DNA from: Blastococcus sp. CT_GayMR20
GTDB lineage: Bacteria; Actinomycetota; Actinomycetes; Mycobacteriales; Geodermatophilaceae
Length of the DNA stretch: 64,000 bases
NCBI RefSeq assembly: GCF_004570345.1
Contig: NZ_SPQM01000005.1
Span: 32,698 to 96,697 of the forward strand
Reading direction: 5' to 3'
Notes under the pieces: model-generated
The model's database searches: none
What the model was told of the DNA's origin: nothing
What the model saw: the letters and a program-made list of their open reading frames with translations, nothing else
In this document: positions 52,806 to 61,712 of the stretch, in pieces
Position numbering within the stretch: the first letter of the stretch is position 1
How the letters are laid out: the number at the start of each line of letters is the position of its first letter
Made by a program: the position numbers and the translations under genes

Positions 52806-53566
52806 GGATCGCGGCGGTGCAGCACGACATCGTCTGGGAGGACCGCGAGGCCAACTTCGAGCGGCTGGCCCCGCTGGTCGAGCGGGCGGTCGGTGCCGGC
52901 GCGGAGTTCGTCCTGCTCACCGAGACCTTCTCCACCGGGTTCTCGATGACCCCGGGGATCGGCGAGCCGGAGGGCGGGCCGTCCGCGCAGTTCCTTGCCG
53001 CCCAGGCGTCGGCGCAGGGCGCCTGGGTGGCGGGCACCTGTCCCGAGGTGGCGACCGGGGAGGAGCTGCCCTACAACTCCTTCGTCATCGCGGGCCCGGA
53101 CGGCACCACGCACCGGTACCGGAAGCTGCACCCGTTCACCCACGCCGGCGAGCACGAGCGGTTCAAGGCGGGGGAGAAGCCGGTGACGATCGAGGTCGGG
53201 GGCCTCCGGATCACCCCGTTCATCTGCTACGACCTGCGCTTCGCCGACGTCTTCTGGAAGGCGGCGCCGGACACCGACGTCTACCTCGTGCCGGCGAACT
53301 GGCCCAGCCCGCGCCGGCACCACTGGCAGACGCTGCTGCAGGCCCGGGCCATCGAGAACCAGGCCTACGTCGTCGGCTGCAACCGGGTCGGTACCGCCGG
53401 CGACGGCACCGAGCACGTCGGGGACAGCCGGATCGTCAGCCCGATGGGGGAGTTGCTCGCCACGGCGGCCGGCGTGGAGACGATCGTCCTCGCCGACGTC
53501 GACGCCGCCGAGGTCGCCGCGACCCGGGACCGGCTGAGGTTCCTGCCCGACCGTCGGGGGGACTGA
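52802..53566 (+). CDS. Carbon-nitrogen hydrolase, probable omega-amidase
   Basis: A 254-residue nitrilase-superfamily enzyme. The Glu-Lys-Cys triad is visible as LLTETFSTGF (Glu), YRKLHPFTHAGE (Lys) and PFICYDLRF (Cys). The FTHAGEHERF segment is typical of omega-amidase/Nit2-like proteins, which hydrolyse 2-oxoglutaramate to 2-oxoglutarate and ammonia. ATG overlaps the stop of the aminotransferase by 4 bp, so the two enzymes are made together and likely act in sequence. Confidence 0.88.
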   Translation: MRIAAVQHDIVWEDREANFERLAPLVERAVGAGAEFVLLTETFSTGFSMTPGIGEPEGGPSAQFLAAQASAQGAWVAGTCPEVATGEELPYNSFVIAGPDGTTHRYRKLHPFTHAGEHERFKAGEKPVTIEVGGLRITPFICYDLRFADVFWKAAPDTDVYLVPANWPSPRRHHWQTLLQARAIENQAYVVGCNRVGTAGDGTEHVGDSRIVSPMGELLATAAGVETIVLADVDAAEVAATRDRLRFLPDRRGD

Positions 53567-53609
53567 CGGGGACTCCCACCGGAAACCGTCCGGCCCTAGC
53601 GTTCCCCGG

Positions 53610-56246
53610 GTGACCACCGTCGCCGGAGCGAGCCGCACCGGATCCGCCCACCTCGCCGCGCAGCTCTCGGCCCCCGTCCGCCGGCTGATGCGCTCCGGTG
53701 TGGCCGGCGCGGGCCTGATGGTGGCCGCCACCCTGGTCGCGCTGGCCTGGGCCAACTCGCCCTGGGCCGACTCCTACGACCAGCTCTGGCACACCGAGCT
53801 GGCCCTGCGGTTCGGGAACGCCGAGATCGCGATGGACCTGCAGCACTGGGTCAACGACGGCCTGATGGTCTTCTTCTTCTTCCTGATCGGGATGGAGGTG
53901 CGTCGCGAGCTCTCGATGGGGGAGCTCGTGCAGCGCAGCCGGCTCACCATCCCGGTGCTCGCCGCGGTGGCCGGCCTCGTCCTCCCGGCACTGCTCTACC
54001 TTGCCATCAACGCCGGCGGGGAGGGCGCGGTGGGGTGGGGCATCCCGATGGCCACGGATACCGCGTTCGTGCTGGGCGCCCTGGCCCTGTTCGGCCGGCA
54101 CACCCCCATCCAGCTGCGGGTCTTCCTGCTGTCGCTGTCCGTGGTCGACGACATCGGCGCCCTCAGTGCGATCGCGATCTTCTACTCCGACGAGATCGAC
54201 CTCGTCGCCCTGGCGATCGCCGGATTCTGCGTCTTCGCGTTCATCGGCCTGTCGCGCATGCAGGTGTGGCGGGGACCGGCCTACTTCGCCGTGGGCGCGG
54301 TCATGTGGGTGGCCATGTACGAGTCCGGCGTGCACGCCACCATCGGTGGCGTCGTGCTGGGGCTGCTGGTCAGCGCGTACCCGCCGCGCCGGGCCGAGGT
54401 CGAGCGCGCCGGGTCCCTGGCCCGCGCCTTCCGCCAGTCCCCGGAGCCGGCCCTCGCCCGGGAGGCGAAGCTGTCGGTGGAGCGCGCGATCTCGCCCAAC
54501 GAGCGGATCGGCGCCGTCCTGGTCCCGTGGAGCAGCTACGTCGTCGTGCCGGTGTTCGCCCTGGCCAACGCCGGCGTGCGGATCGACGGCGCCCTGCTCG
54601 AACGGGCCGTCACCTCGCCGGTGACGATCGGCGTCTTCGTCGGCCTCGCGGTCGGCAAGCTGCTCGGTGTCGGTCTGGCGGCGGCACTCGCCGTGCGGCT
54701 GCGACTGGGCGTCCTCCCGCCGGGCGTCACCCTCGGCAACGTCTGGAGCGGTGCCGCCCTCACCGGCCTGGGCTTCACGGTCTCGCTGTTCGTCACCGAC
54801 CTCGCGTTCGACGACGAGCGGCTGCGGGAGGAGGCGACCGTCGGCATCCTCGCCGCCGCCGTGGTCTCCACGGCCGTGGGCGCCCTCTTCTTCCGCGTGC
54901 TGAGCCAGCGAAGCAGCGCCCCCGAGCGGCCGGTGGAGCTTGACCCGCCGGTCGACCCCGACGTCGACCACGTCCGCGGTCCGGTCGACGCGCCGCTGAC
55001 CCTCGTCGAGTACGGCGACATGGAGTGCCCCTTCTGCGGGCGGGCGACAGGCGTGGTCAGCGAACTCCGCGGCCGATTCGGCGACGACCTGCGCTACGTC
55101 TTCCGGCACCTGCCGCTCGTGGAGCTGCATCCGCACGCCCAGCTGGCCGCCGAGGCGACCGAGGCCGCCGGCGCCCAGGGCAAGTTCTGGGAGATGCACG
55201 ACAAGCTCTTCGCCCACCAGGACGACCTGGAGGCGCCCGACCTCCTCGACTACGCCTCGGCCCTGGGGCTCGACCTCGAGCGGTTCGCCCGCGACCTCGG
55301 CGACGGCACGTACGCCCAGCACATCCGGGACGACGTCGCCGGAGCGGAGGCCAGCGGGGTCGAGGGGACCCCGACGTTCTTCGTCAACGGCGTCCGGCAC
55401 GTCGGCCGCGCCGGGACCGACGAGCTGGCGGCGGCCCTGCTGAGCACCGACCCGCGGGGCACCGCCCTGGAGCGCTCCGCCGCCGGGCCGTCCCCCGTGC
55501 CGGGGACGCGTCCCCCCGCGCCGCTCTCGCCCCCGGCCCGGCTGCCCGCGGTCGAGGGACTCGCGGAGACCGAGGACCCCAGCGGCGCCTCACCGCGACT
55601 GGACGCCCGGCAGCTCGCGGTGCTGCGGCGGGCCGGCCGGCGGCGGTCGACGTCGACCGGGGACGTGCTGGTGCAGGGCGGCTCGTCGGAGTGGGACTTC
55701 GTCGTCGTCCTGGAGGGCACCGTCGCCGTCGTCGAGGACGGGCTCCCGCCCGACGCGGCCGACGGCGCCGTCGCCGGGCCGCGGGTGGTGTCGGTGGTCG
55801 GACCCGGGCGCTTCCTGGGCGGGCTGAACATGCTCGCCGGGCAGCGCGCGGTGCGGTCGGTCGTCGTGGCGGCCCCGGGTTCGGTGGTGACGCTCTCGGT
55901 CGACCGGTTGCGCGAGGTGATGGCGGCCGACCGCGAGCTCTCCGACGTCATCATGCGGGCGTTCCTGCTGCGCCGGGCCATGCTGATCGGGCGGGCGACG
56001 GGGCTGCGGGTCGTCGGCGACCCCCGCTGGCCGGCCAGCGCCGAGCTGCGCGCCGTCCTGGCGGAGCGCGGCATCGTCCACCAGTGGCTCGACCCGACGC
56101 AGGACGAGGCCGCCCGGGCGATGCTGACCGAGATCGAGGGCCTCGACGACCACCGGCCGGTCGTCCTCGCCGCCGACGGCCGCGTGCTCGTCGAGCCGAC
56201 CGTCGACGAGCTGCTGCGTGCCGCCGGGACCGACCGGGTGGGCTGA
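53610..56246 (+). CDS. NhaA Na+/H+ antiporter fused to DsbA-like, cNMP-binding and glutaredoxin-like domains
   Basis: An 878-residue multidomain protein. Residues about 25-430 form a complete NhaA antiporter, including the paired Asp in SVVDDIGALSAI and the TDTAFVLGALALFG helix. Residues about 455-620 are a DsbA-like thioredoxin domain with active site ECPFCGRA and cis-Pro segment GVEGTPTFFVNG. Residues about 665-790 form a cyclic-nucleotide-binding beta-barrel (GDVLVQGGSSEWDFVVVLEG, then PGRFLGGLNMLAGQRAVRSV). The last about 85 residues (LRAVLAERGIVHQWLDPTQD) resemble the glutaredoxin-like module that links cNMP domains to thioredoxin reductase. NhaA-thioredoxin fusions are known in actinobacteria; the added two domains are unusual. 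Start is GTG at 53610. Confidence 0.9.
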   Translation: MTTVAGASRTGSAHLAAQLSAPVRRLMRSGVAGAGLMVAATLVALAWANSPWADSYDQLWHTELALRFGNAEIAMDLQHWVNDGLMVFFFFLIGMEVRRELSMGELVQRSRLTIPVLAAVAGLVLPALLYLAINAGGEGAVGWGIPMATDTAFVLGALALFGRHTPIQLRVFLLSLSVVDDIGALSAIAIFYSDEIDLVALAIAGFCVFAFIGLSRMQVWRGPAYFAVGAVMWVAMYESGVHATIGGVVLGLLVSAYPPRRAEVERAGSLARAFRQSPEPALAREAKLSVERAISPNERIGAVLVPWSSYVVVPVFALANAGVRIDGALLERAVTSPVTIGVFVGLAVGKLLGVGLAAALAVRLRLGVLPPGVTLGNVWSGAALTGLGFTVSLFVTDLAFDDERLREEATVGILAAAVVSTAVGALFFRVLSQRSSAPERPVELDPPVDPDVDHVRGPVDAPLTLVEYGDMECPFCGRATGVVSELRGRFGDDLRYVFRHLPLVELHPHAQLAAEATEAAGAQGKFWEMHDKLFAHQDDLEAPDLLDYASALGLDLERFARDLGDGTYAQHIRDDVAGAEASGVEGTPTFFVNGVRHVGRAGTDELAAALLSTDPRGTALERSAAGPSPVPGTRPPAPLSPPARLPAVEGLAETEDPSGASPRLDARQLAVLRRAGRRRSTSTGDVLVQGGSSEWDFVVVLEGTVAVVEDGLPPDAADGAVAGPRVVSVVGPGRFLGGLNMLAGQRAVRSVVVAAPGSVVTLSVDRLREVMAADRELSDVIMRAFLLRRAMLIGRATGLRVVGDPRWPASAELRAVLAERGIVHQWLDPTQDEAARAMLTEIEGLDDHRPVVLAADGRVLVEPTVDELLRAAGTDRVG

Positions 56247-56250
56247 GGGG

Positions 56251-57108
56251 TCAGACGGCCGGATCGTCGGTGGCCGCGTGCCGGGCGGTCGTCCGCGGCA
56301 CTGCGTGCTGGTCGACGGCGATCTGCTCGCGCTGGACCTGCTCCGTGACCGTCTCCTGCCCCTGCACGACCTCGGTGCGCAGGCGGACCCGCTCGACCGG
56401 CACGACCTCGACGGTCACCACCGGTCGCTCGGTGTGGAGGATGATCTCGCCGGGCAGCCCGTCGCCCGCCGGCATGCCCTGGACGTCCGTCCCCGGACGG
56501 CCGTCGTCGAGCAGCGACTCGCCCGGCAGGTCCGGGGCGTCGACCGGCACCTCCTCGACGCGGATCTCCTCGCGCCGGATCGGCACGGTGATCTGGACCT
56601 CCTCCGTCACCACGTACTTCACGATCCGCGCGCGGGTGGTCGCCACCCGCTCGGTGCCGACGACCAGGCGCTCCTCGTTGCGCACCATCCCGCCCTCGGC
56701 ATCGACGGGTACCGGCTGGGTCCGGTCGACCGGTGCGTCGGTCAGCGAGGCGGGCACGGGCGCGTCGACGACCGGGGCCACCGCCTCACCGCCCGCCTGT
56801 CCCAGGCCGTAGTGGCGGCGCAGCTCGGCCTCGTCGTGGGGCGTGAGGTGGTCGCCGGTCAGGTGCGGCGCGCCCTTCACCGCTTCGGCGGTGACCGGTA
56901 CCCGCAGTCCGCCCGACTCCTCGATGGTGGCGTCCACCGCAGGGACGATCGACTGCTTCGTGCCGAAGAGCCCGGTGGTCACCGCGACCCACGTCGGCGC
57001 TCCGGTGCGGTCGTCGACGTAGAAGTGCTCGACGGTGCCGAGCTTGTCGCCGTTGGTGCCGTACACGGTGCTCCCGATGGAGGTGGAGACCTCTCGCTCG
57101 CTCAGCAT
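56251..57108 (-). CDS. PRC-barrel and DUF2382 protein
   Basis: A 285-residue cytoplasmic protein. The N-terminal PRC-barrel (about residues 8-75: IGSTVYGTNGDKLGTVEHFY, then GAPTWVAVTTGLFG) is followed by a linker and a C-terminal DUF2382 domain of repeated charged strands (RNEERLVVGTERVATTRARI, then VPIRREEIRVEEVPVD). The combination is common in radiation- and desiccation-tolerant actinobacteria and linked to general stress by annotation only. ATG at 57108. Converges with the NhaA fusion. Confidence 0.87.
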   Translation of the reverse strand: MLSEREVSTSIGSTVYGTNGDKLGTVEHFYVDDRTGAPTWVAVTTGLFGTKQSIVPAVDATIEESGGLRVPVTAEAVKGAPHLTGDHLTPHDEAELRRHYGLGQAGGEAVAPVVDAPVPASLTDAPVDRTQPVPVDAEGGMVRNEERLVVGTERVATTRARIVKYVVTEEVQITVPIRREEIRVEEVPVDAPDLPGESLLDDGRPGTDVQGMPAGDGLPGEIILHTERPVVTVEVVPVERVRLRTEVVQGQETVTEQVQREQIAVDQHAVPRTTARHAATDDPAV

Positions 57109-57151
57109 GGGAATGATCGTGCCCAGCCGGGCCGCTCGGTGAACATCGCCG

Positions 57152-58129
57152 TCATCGGGCCGGCAGCACGAGGTCGGCGACGACGGCCCGGTGGTCGCTG
57201 CCGTGGACCGCGACGAGCCCCACGTCGGCCACCGTGATCCGCGGGTCGACGAGCACGTGGTCCACGGCGAGGCGGGGGACCCGCAGCCGGAGGGGGTGCC
57301 AGGTCCACGCCAGTGCGCCACCCGCGACCCGCGCGGCGTCGACGTATCCGCGGCGCAGCACCGCCCGGAAGGCGGCGTGGTCGAAGGTGGCGTTGTAGTC
57401 GCCGGCCAGCACGCGCAGGACGCCGGCCTCCGGGTCCGGAAGGGCAGCGAGGTCCCCGGTCCAGGCCCGGACGGCGGCCGGCGAGGTCGCCGGCGGGGTC
57501 GTGTGGACGGCGGTGAGCACGAGGTCCGGTGCGCCGTCGACCGCCAGCCGTACGGTCGGCTGCTCGAAGGTCCCGGGTTCGGCACCGCGGTCGAGCACGA
57601 TCAGGCGGGTCCACACGGCGCCGGAGCCCGCCGGCACGGATCCGGGGCGGGCCGGGATCACGTGCGCGTGGGGCAGCACCTCGTCGATCCCCGCCGCCCG
57701 CAGGGCCGCCTCGGCCCGGGGGGTCAGCTCCTGCACCGAGAGGACGTCGACGTCGTGCCGGCGAACCAGGTCGAGGACCGGCCGGGCCTCCACCAGCCCC
57801 TTGCGCAGGCTGACAGTCGCGACGCGCACTCGGCGGGTGCGCCCCTCCGCCGGTGCCGGCGATCCCCCGGCCCGGGACAGCACCGCCCCGGCGAGTGCCG
57901 CGCCCGCGCCCGCCGACAGCGCCGCGGCCGGGACGGATCCGGCCAGGACCGCGGCGGCGAGAGGCAGGACGGCGGTGACCGCGGCGTAGGGGGTGAAGGA
58001 GATCGCCGGCACGAGGGGGAATCCGCGCTCCGTTCCGGTCACCCGGACGACCGCCCATCCCACCCACGGCAGCGCGACGGCGACCGCCGTCCGGCGGCGG
58101 ACGCGAACCGGTGCGGCCATCGCGGTCAC
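57152..58129 (-). CDS. Endonuclease/exonuclease/phosphatase family membrane protein
   Basis: A 325-residue protein with N-terminal hydrophobic segments (about residues 15-85) and a C-terminal EEP domain: VDVLSVQELTPRAEAAL (catalytic Glu), AGDYNATFDH (Asp-Asn), DHVLVDPRI and GSDHRAVVADL (Asp-His). All key residues are present. It may hydrolyse phosphodiesters in lipid or nucleic-acid substrates outside the membrane; specificity is unknown. GTG at 58129 or ATG at 58120. Upstream, the CYTH-CHAD gene is divergent. Confidence 0.82.
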   Translation of the reverse strand: MTAMAAPVRVRRRTAVAVALPWVGWAVVRVTGTERGFPLVPAISFTPYAAVTAVLPLAAAVLAGSVPAAALSAGAGAALAGAVLSRAGGSPAPAEGRTRRVRVATVSLRKGLVEARPVLDLVRRHDVDVLSVQELTPRAEAALRAAGIDEVLPHAHVIPARPGSVPAGSGAVWTRLIVLDRGAEPGTFEQPTVRLAVDGAPDLVLTAVHTTPPATSPAAVRAWTGDLAALPDPEAGVLRVLAGDYNATFDHAAFRAVLRRGYVDAARVAGGALAWTWHPLRLRVPRLAVDHVLVDPRITVADVGLVAVHGSDHRAVVADLVLPAR

Positions 58130-58197
58130 CGTAGCCAGCGGTGCCGCGAGCCCCGTCGGCGTGGTGGAGGAACCGCCGCGCGCCTAGGTTCGCAGTC

Positions 58198-59727
58198 GTG
58201 ACTGCCGGACACCTGGAGGTCGAGCGCAAGTTCGACGTCGACGAGACCTTCGCGCTGCCCGGGCTGGCGGGCCTGGACGGCGTCGCGACGGTCGACGCGC
58301 CGGTGGTCCACGAGCTCGAGGCGGTCTACCACGACACATCCGACCTGCGGCTGCTGCGGGCGCGGGTGACGCTGCGCCGCCGCACCGGGGGCGCCGACGC
58401 GGGCTGGCACCTCAAGCTGCCGGCCGGGCCCGCGCGGCGCGAGCTGCACGCACCGCTGGGGCGGGCGGTCAAGAACCCGCCGAAGGGCTTCCTCGCGCCG
58501 GTGCGGGGGATCCTCCGCGGCGCTGCGACCGGTCCGGTCGCCACCCTCCGGACGCGCCGGGTCGTCACCCACGTCCGGGACGCCGACGGGCGGACCCTGG
58601 CCGAGTTGGCCGACGACACGGTGACCGCGACGACGCCGGCCGTCGGGATCGGCGAGCCGGCCGAGGTGCAGGTCTGGCGCGAGCTCGAGGTGGAGCTGGT
58701 CGACGGCGGCGAGGAGCTCCTGGGGACAGTGGCGGAGCTCCTCACCGGAGCCGGCGCCCGCCCGTCGGAGTCGGCGTCGAAGGCCGGGCGCGTGCTGGCG
58801 GCGCGGCTGGCGGCCGGCGCCCTCCCGGCGGAGCGGGGCCGGAAGGACAAGCGCCCCCGGGCCGGCGAGTTCGTGCAGGCAGCCCTCGGCGAGCAGGTCG
58901 CCGCGCTGCAGCAGGCAGACCTCGACCTGCGCACCCAGCAGCCCGACGCCGTCCACCAGCTCCGGGTCTCCGCGCGGCGCCTCCGCAGCACGCTCGCGGC
59001 GTTCCGAGCGGTGCTCGACCGGGAGGCGACGGCGCCACTGCGGGAGGAGCTCCGCTGGCTGGGCGGGCAGCTGTCGAACGCCCGGGACGACGAGGTGGCG
59101 CTGGCCCACCTGCGGGAGCTCGTGCGGGGGCAGCCGGAGGAACTGGTGCTCGGGCCGGTGGCGGCGCGGCTGCAGCAGGCGCAGATCCGCGAGGCCCGGG
59201 CCGGGCTCGACCGCGCTCTCGTCACGCTCTCGGAGCCGAGATACCTGCAGCTCCTCGACGCCCTGCACGCGCTGCTCGCCGAGCCGCCCTTCACCGGGAA
59301 GGCAGGGAGCCCGGTGCGCCCCGTGCTCCGGAAGGCCGTCGGGAGTTCGGTGCAGCGACTGCGCCGGCATCTCGCGACCGCCGAGAAGGCATCCGAGGAG
59401 CAGCGGCACGAGGCCCTGCACGCCGTCCGCAAGGCCGCGAAGCGCGTGCGCTACGCGGCCGAGATCGGCACCGGTGAGCTCGGGCCGGCGAAGCCCCTCG
59501 TGCGTGCCGCCAAGCGCATCCAGGCGGACCTGGGCGAGCTGCAGGACACGACGGTCACCCGCGAGCACTGCCGCCGCTTCGGGGTCGTGGCCTTCGCCGA
59601 GGGGGAGAGCACCTTCACCTACGGCCGGCTGCACGCGCTCGAGCAGGCGCGCGCCGAGCGGGCCGAGGAGGCGTTCTGGGCCGAGGAGCCGAAGCTCCGC
59701 AAGGCCCTGGACCGCGCCGCGCGCTAG
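58198..59727 (+). CDS. CYTH and CHAD domain protein (polyphosphate-related)
   Basis: A 509-residue protein. The N-terminal CYTH triphosphate-tunnel domain begins with EVERKF (the ExExK signature) near residue 6 and contains RARVTLRRRTGGADAGWHLK. The C-terminal CHAD helical domain (about residues 225-505) shows VHQLRVSARRLRSTLAAFRA and HEALHAVRKAAKRVRYAAEI, the paired His/Lys/Arg helices that bind polyphosphate. Predicted to hydrolyse or sense inorganic triphosphate or polyphosphate. GTG at 58198, 68 bp from the divergent EEP gene. Confidence 0.9.
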   Translation: MTAGHLEVERKFDVDETFALPGLAGLDGVATVDAPVVHELEAVYHDTSDLRLLRARVTLRRRTGGADAGWHLKLPAGPARRELHAPLGRAVKNPPKGFLAPVRGILRGAATGPVATLRTRRVVTHVRDADGRTLAELADDTVTATTPAVGIGEPAEVQVWRELEVELVDGGEELLGTVAELLTGAGARPSESASKAGRVLAARLAAGALPAERGRKDKRPRAGEFVQAALGEQVAALQQADLDLRTQQPDAVHQLRVSARRLRSTLAAFRAVLDREATAPLREELRWLGGQLSNARDDEVALAHLRELVRGQPEELVLGPVAARLQQAQIREARAGLDRALVTLSEPRYLQLLDALHALLAEPPFTGKAGSPVRPVLRKAVGSSVQRLRRHLATAEKASEEQRHEALHAVRKAAKRVRYAAEIGTGELGPAKPLVRAAKRIQADLGELQDTTVTREHCRRFGVVAFAEGESTFTYGRLHALEQARAERAEEAFWAEEPKLRKALDRAAR

Positions 59728-59791
59728 CTGTACGGCGGCCGGCCCGCCGCACCTGCGACAGTGGGACCGTGCTGTGCGAGCCGGGGCGCCG

Positions 59792-60988
59792 GTGTCCCTG
59801 ATCCGGTTGCTCGGTTTCGGCACCGTCGTCCTGCTGGCCATGACGCTGCTGCACGGCTATCTCTGGTTCCGGCTGGTCCGCGGCACGACGCCGCCTGGCC
59901 AGGTCCGCCGGCGGCTGACGCTGCTGACCGTCGGCCTCATGCTGCTGCCGGTGCTCGCGATCTCGCTGCGCCGGACGCTGCCCCTCGGCGCCTCGGCGCC
60001 GCTGGACTGGGTCGCCTACAGCTGGCTCGGGATCGCGTTCTACGGCTTCCTCGCGCTGCTGTTCCTGGAGCCCGTGCGGCTCGTGGGCCGGCTGCTGCTG
60101 CGCCGGAGGAGAGACGAAGCTCTCCCGGAAGGGCCACCGGATCCCGCGCGGCGGTTGTTCCTGGCGCGCAGCCTCGCCGTCACGGCGGGGGCGATCGCCC
60201 TCGGGACGGCCGGCACGGGGGCGTACTTCGCCAACTCCGCACCCGTCGTCCGCCGGGTGCCGGTGACCCTGGCCGGCCTGGATCCCTCGCTCGACGGCCT
60301 GCGGATCGTCACCTTCTCCGACGGGCACCTCTCGGCCACCTACGGCGGCCGCCGCTTCGAGCGGCTCGTCGAGCTCGTGAACGAGCAGCGCCCGGACGTC
60401 GTCGCGATCGTCGGCGACCTGGTGGACGGCGACGTGAGCGAGCTGCGCGAGGAGGCGGCGCCACTCGCCGACCTGGTCAGCGCGCAGGGCGTGTTCTTCG
60501 TGACCGGCAACCACGAGTACTTCGTCGACACGAACGCCTGGCTGCGGCACCTGCCGACGCTCGGGGTGGACGTGCTGCGCAACGAACGCGTCGCCATCCG
60601 GCGCGGCGCGGCGTCCTTCGACCTGGCCGGCATCGACGACCGGACGGCGGCGTCCTCGGGCCTGCCCGGGCACGGCGCGGACCTCGACGCCGCCCTCGAC
60701 GGACGCGACGACGCGACGCCCGTCGTCCTCCTGGCCCACCAGCCCGTCATGGTCGACCAGGCACGAGCGGCCGGCGTCGGCCTGCAGCTCTCCGGCCACA
60801 CGCACGGCGGCCAGCTGTGGCCCTTCGACTACGCGATCCGGCTGGACCAGCCGTCCGTCGAGGGGCTCACCCGGCACGGGGACACCCAGCTCTACGTCAC
60901 GTCGGGCGCCGGCTACTGGGGTCCGCCGATGCGGATCGGGGCGCGGCCCGAGGTCACGGTCGTGGAACTGCGGCCACTGCCCGGCTGA
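59792..60988 (+). CDS. Membrane metallophosphoesterase
   Basis: A 398-residue protein with four hydrophobic N-terminal helices (for example FGTVVLLAMTLLHGYLWFRL), a fifth segment near residue 140, and a calcineurin-like phosphoesterase domain (about residues 165-395). Motifs are FSDGHLSATYGG (DxH), VGDLVDGD (GDxxD), TGNHEYF (GNHE), LLAHQP and SGHTHGGQLWPF (GHxH), all intact for a two-metal centre. Resembles YkuE/YaeI-like enzymes that act on lipid-linked phosphates. Start GTG 59792, with 59774 as an in-frame alternative. Confidence 0.88.
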   Translation: MSLIRLLGFGTVVLLAMTLLHGYLWFRLVRGTTPPGQVRRRLTLLTVGLMLLPVLAISLRRTLPLGASAPLDWVAYSWLGIAFYGFLALLFLEPVRLVGRLLLRRRRDEALPEGPPDPARRLFLARSLAVTAGAIALGTAGTGAYFANSAPVVRRVPVTLAGLDPSLDGLRIVTFSDGHLSATYGGRRFERLVELVNEQRPDVVAIVGDLVDGDVSELREEAAPLADLVSAQGVFFVTGNHEYFVDTNAWLRHLPTLGVDVLRNERVAIRRGAASFDLAGIDDRTAASSGLPGHGADLDAALDGRDDATPVVLLAHQPVMVDQARAAGVGLQLSGHTHGGQLWPFDYAIRLDQPSVEGLTRHGDTQLYVTSGAGYWGPPMRIGARPEVTVVELRPLPG

Positions 60989-61004
60989 GTCGTGGGCTGC
61001 GGCC

Positions 61005-61574
61005 CTACAGGGCCTCGAACGCCTCGTCGATGAGCTCCTCGAGCTTGCGCTCGCCGTCGCGGTCCGCCCACGCGAGCACACCCGCGGTGAAGGCGGCCAT
61101 GAAGACCTGGACGACGACGGCGTCCGCCGGAGGGAGCGCGCCGCCCGCCTGTTTCCGCAGCGCGTCGCTGATCAGGTTGGCCGTGGTGCGCTCGAACTCC
61201 GCGGCCCGCGTCCGCAGCGCCGGGGTGGCCGCGATGATCCGCCACCGCGCCAGAGTGGCCTCCCGTTCCTCCAGGCTCCAGGCGGACACCCAGATGGCCG
61301 GGGCGTGCTTCAGGCGCTCCCGCAGCGGCAGTTCGGCCGGGAGGGCGGCCACGAGCGCCTCCATGTCCTCGGCGCTCGGCAGTTGCATGACGAGGTGTTC
61401 CTTCGACGGGTAGTGCGCGTAGAACGTCGGCACGGAGACCTCCGCCGCCGTGGCGATCTGGCCGACGCTCACCCGCTCGAAGCCGTGCTCCCTGAACAGG
61501 CCCATCGCCACGTCGTAGACCCGCCGGTGGGTCGTCTCCCATCGGCGCATCCGCCAGTCCCCCGTGTCCGCCAC
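61005..61574 (-). CDS. TetR-family transcriptional regulator
   Basis: A 189-residue regulator. HTH about residues 18-62: VYDVAMGLFREHGFERVSVG, then IATAAEVSVPTFYAHYPSKE, a classic TetR_N. The C-terminal domain is helical with AIWVSAWSLEEREATLARWR. GTG at 61574 is used, with an internal ATG at MRRWETTH. It converges with the phosphoesterase gene. Target genes cannot be inferred; no palindrome was recognised beside it. Confidence 0.88.
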   Translation of the reverse strand: MADTGDWRMRRWETTHRRVYDVAMGLFREHGFERVSVGQIATAAEVSVPTFYAHYPSKEHLVMQLPSAEDMEALVAALPAELPLRERLKHAPAIWVSAWSLEEREATLARWRIIAATPALRTRAAEFERTTANLISDALRKQAGGALPPADAVVVQVFMAAFTAGVLAWADRDGERKLEELIDEAFEAL

Positions 61575-61712
61575 TGGTCACTCCCTCGTCCGCGCGCAGC
61601 ACTGAGCGCAGCCGCCCCACCGGGTGTCCCCGGATGACTACGGGCCGCATCCTGCCGCCCCTACCCGCGGTTTCGCACTTCACGCGGTCCGAGCGCCGCC
61701 CGCGGGGCCGAA

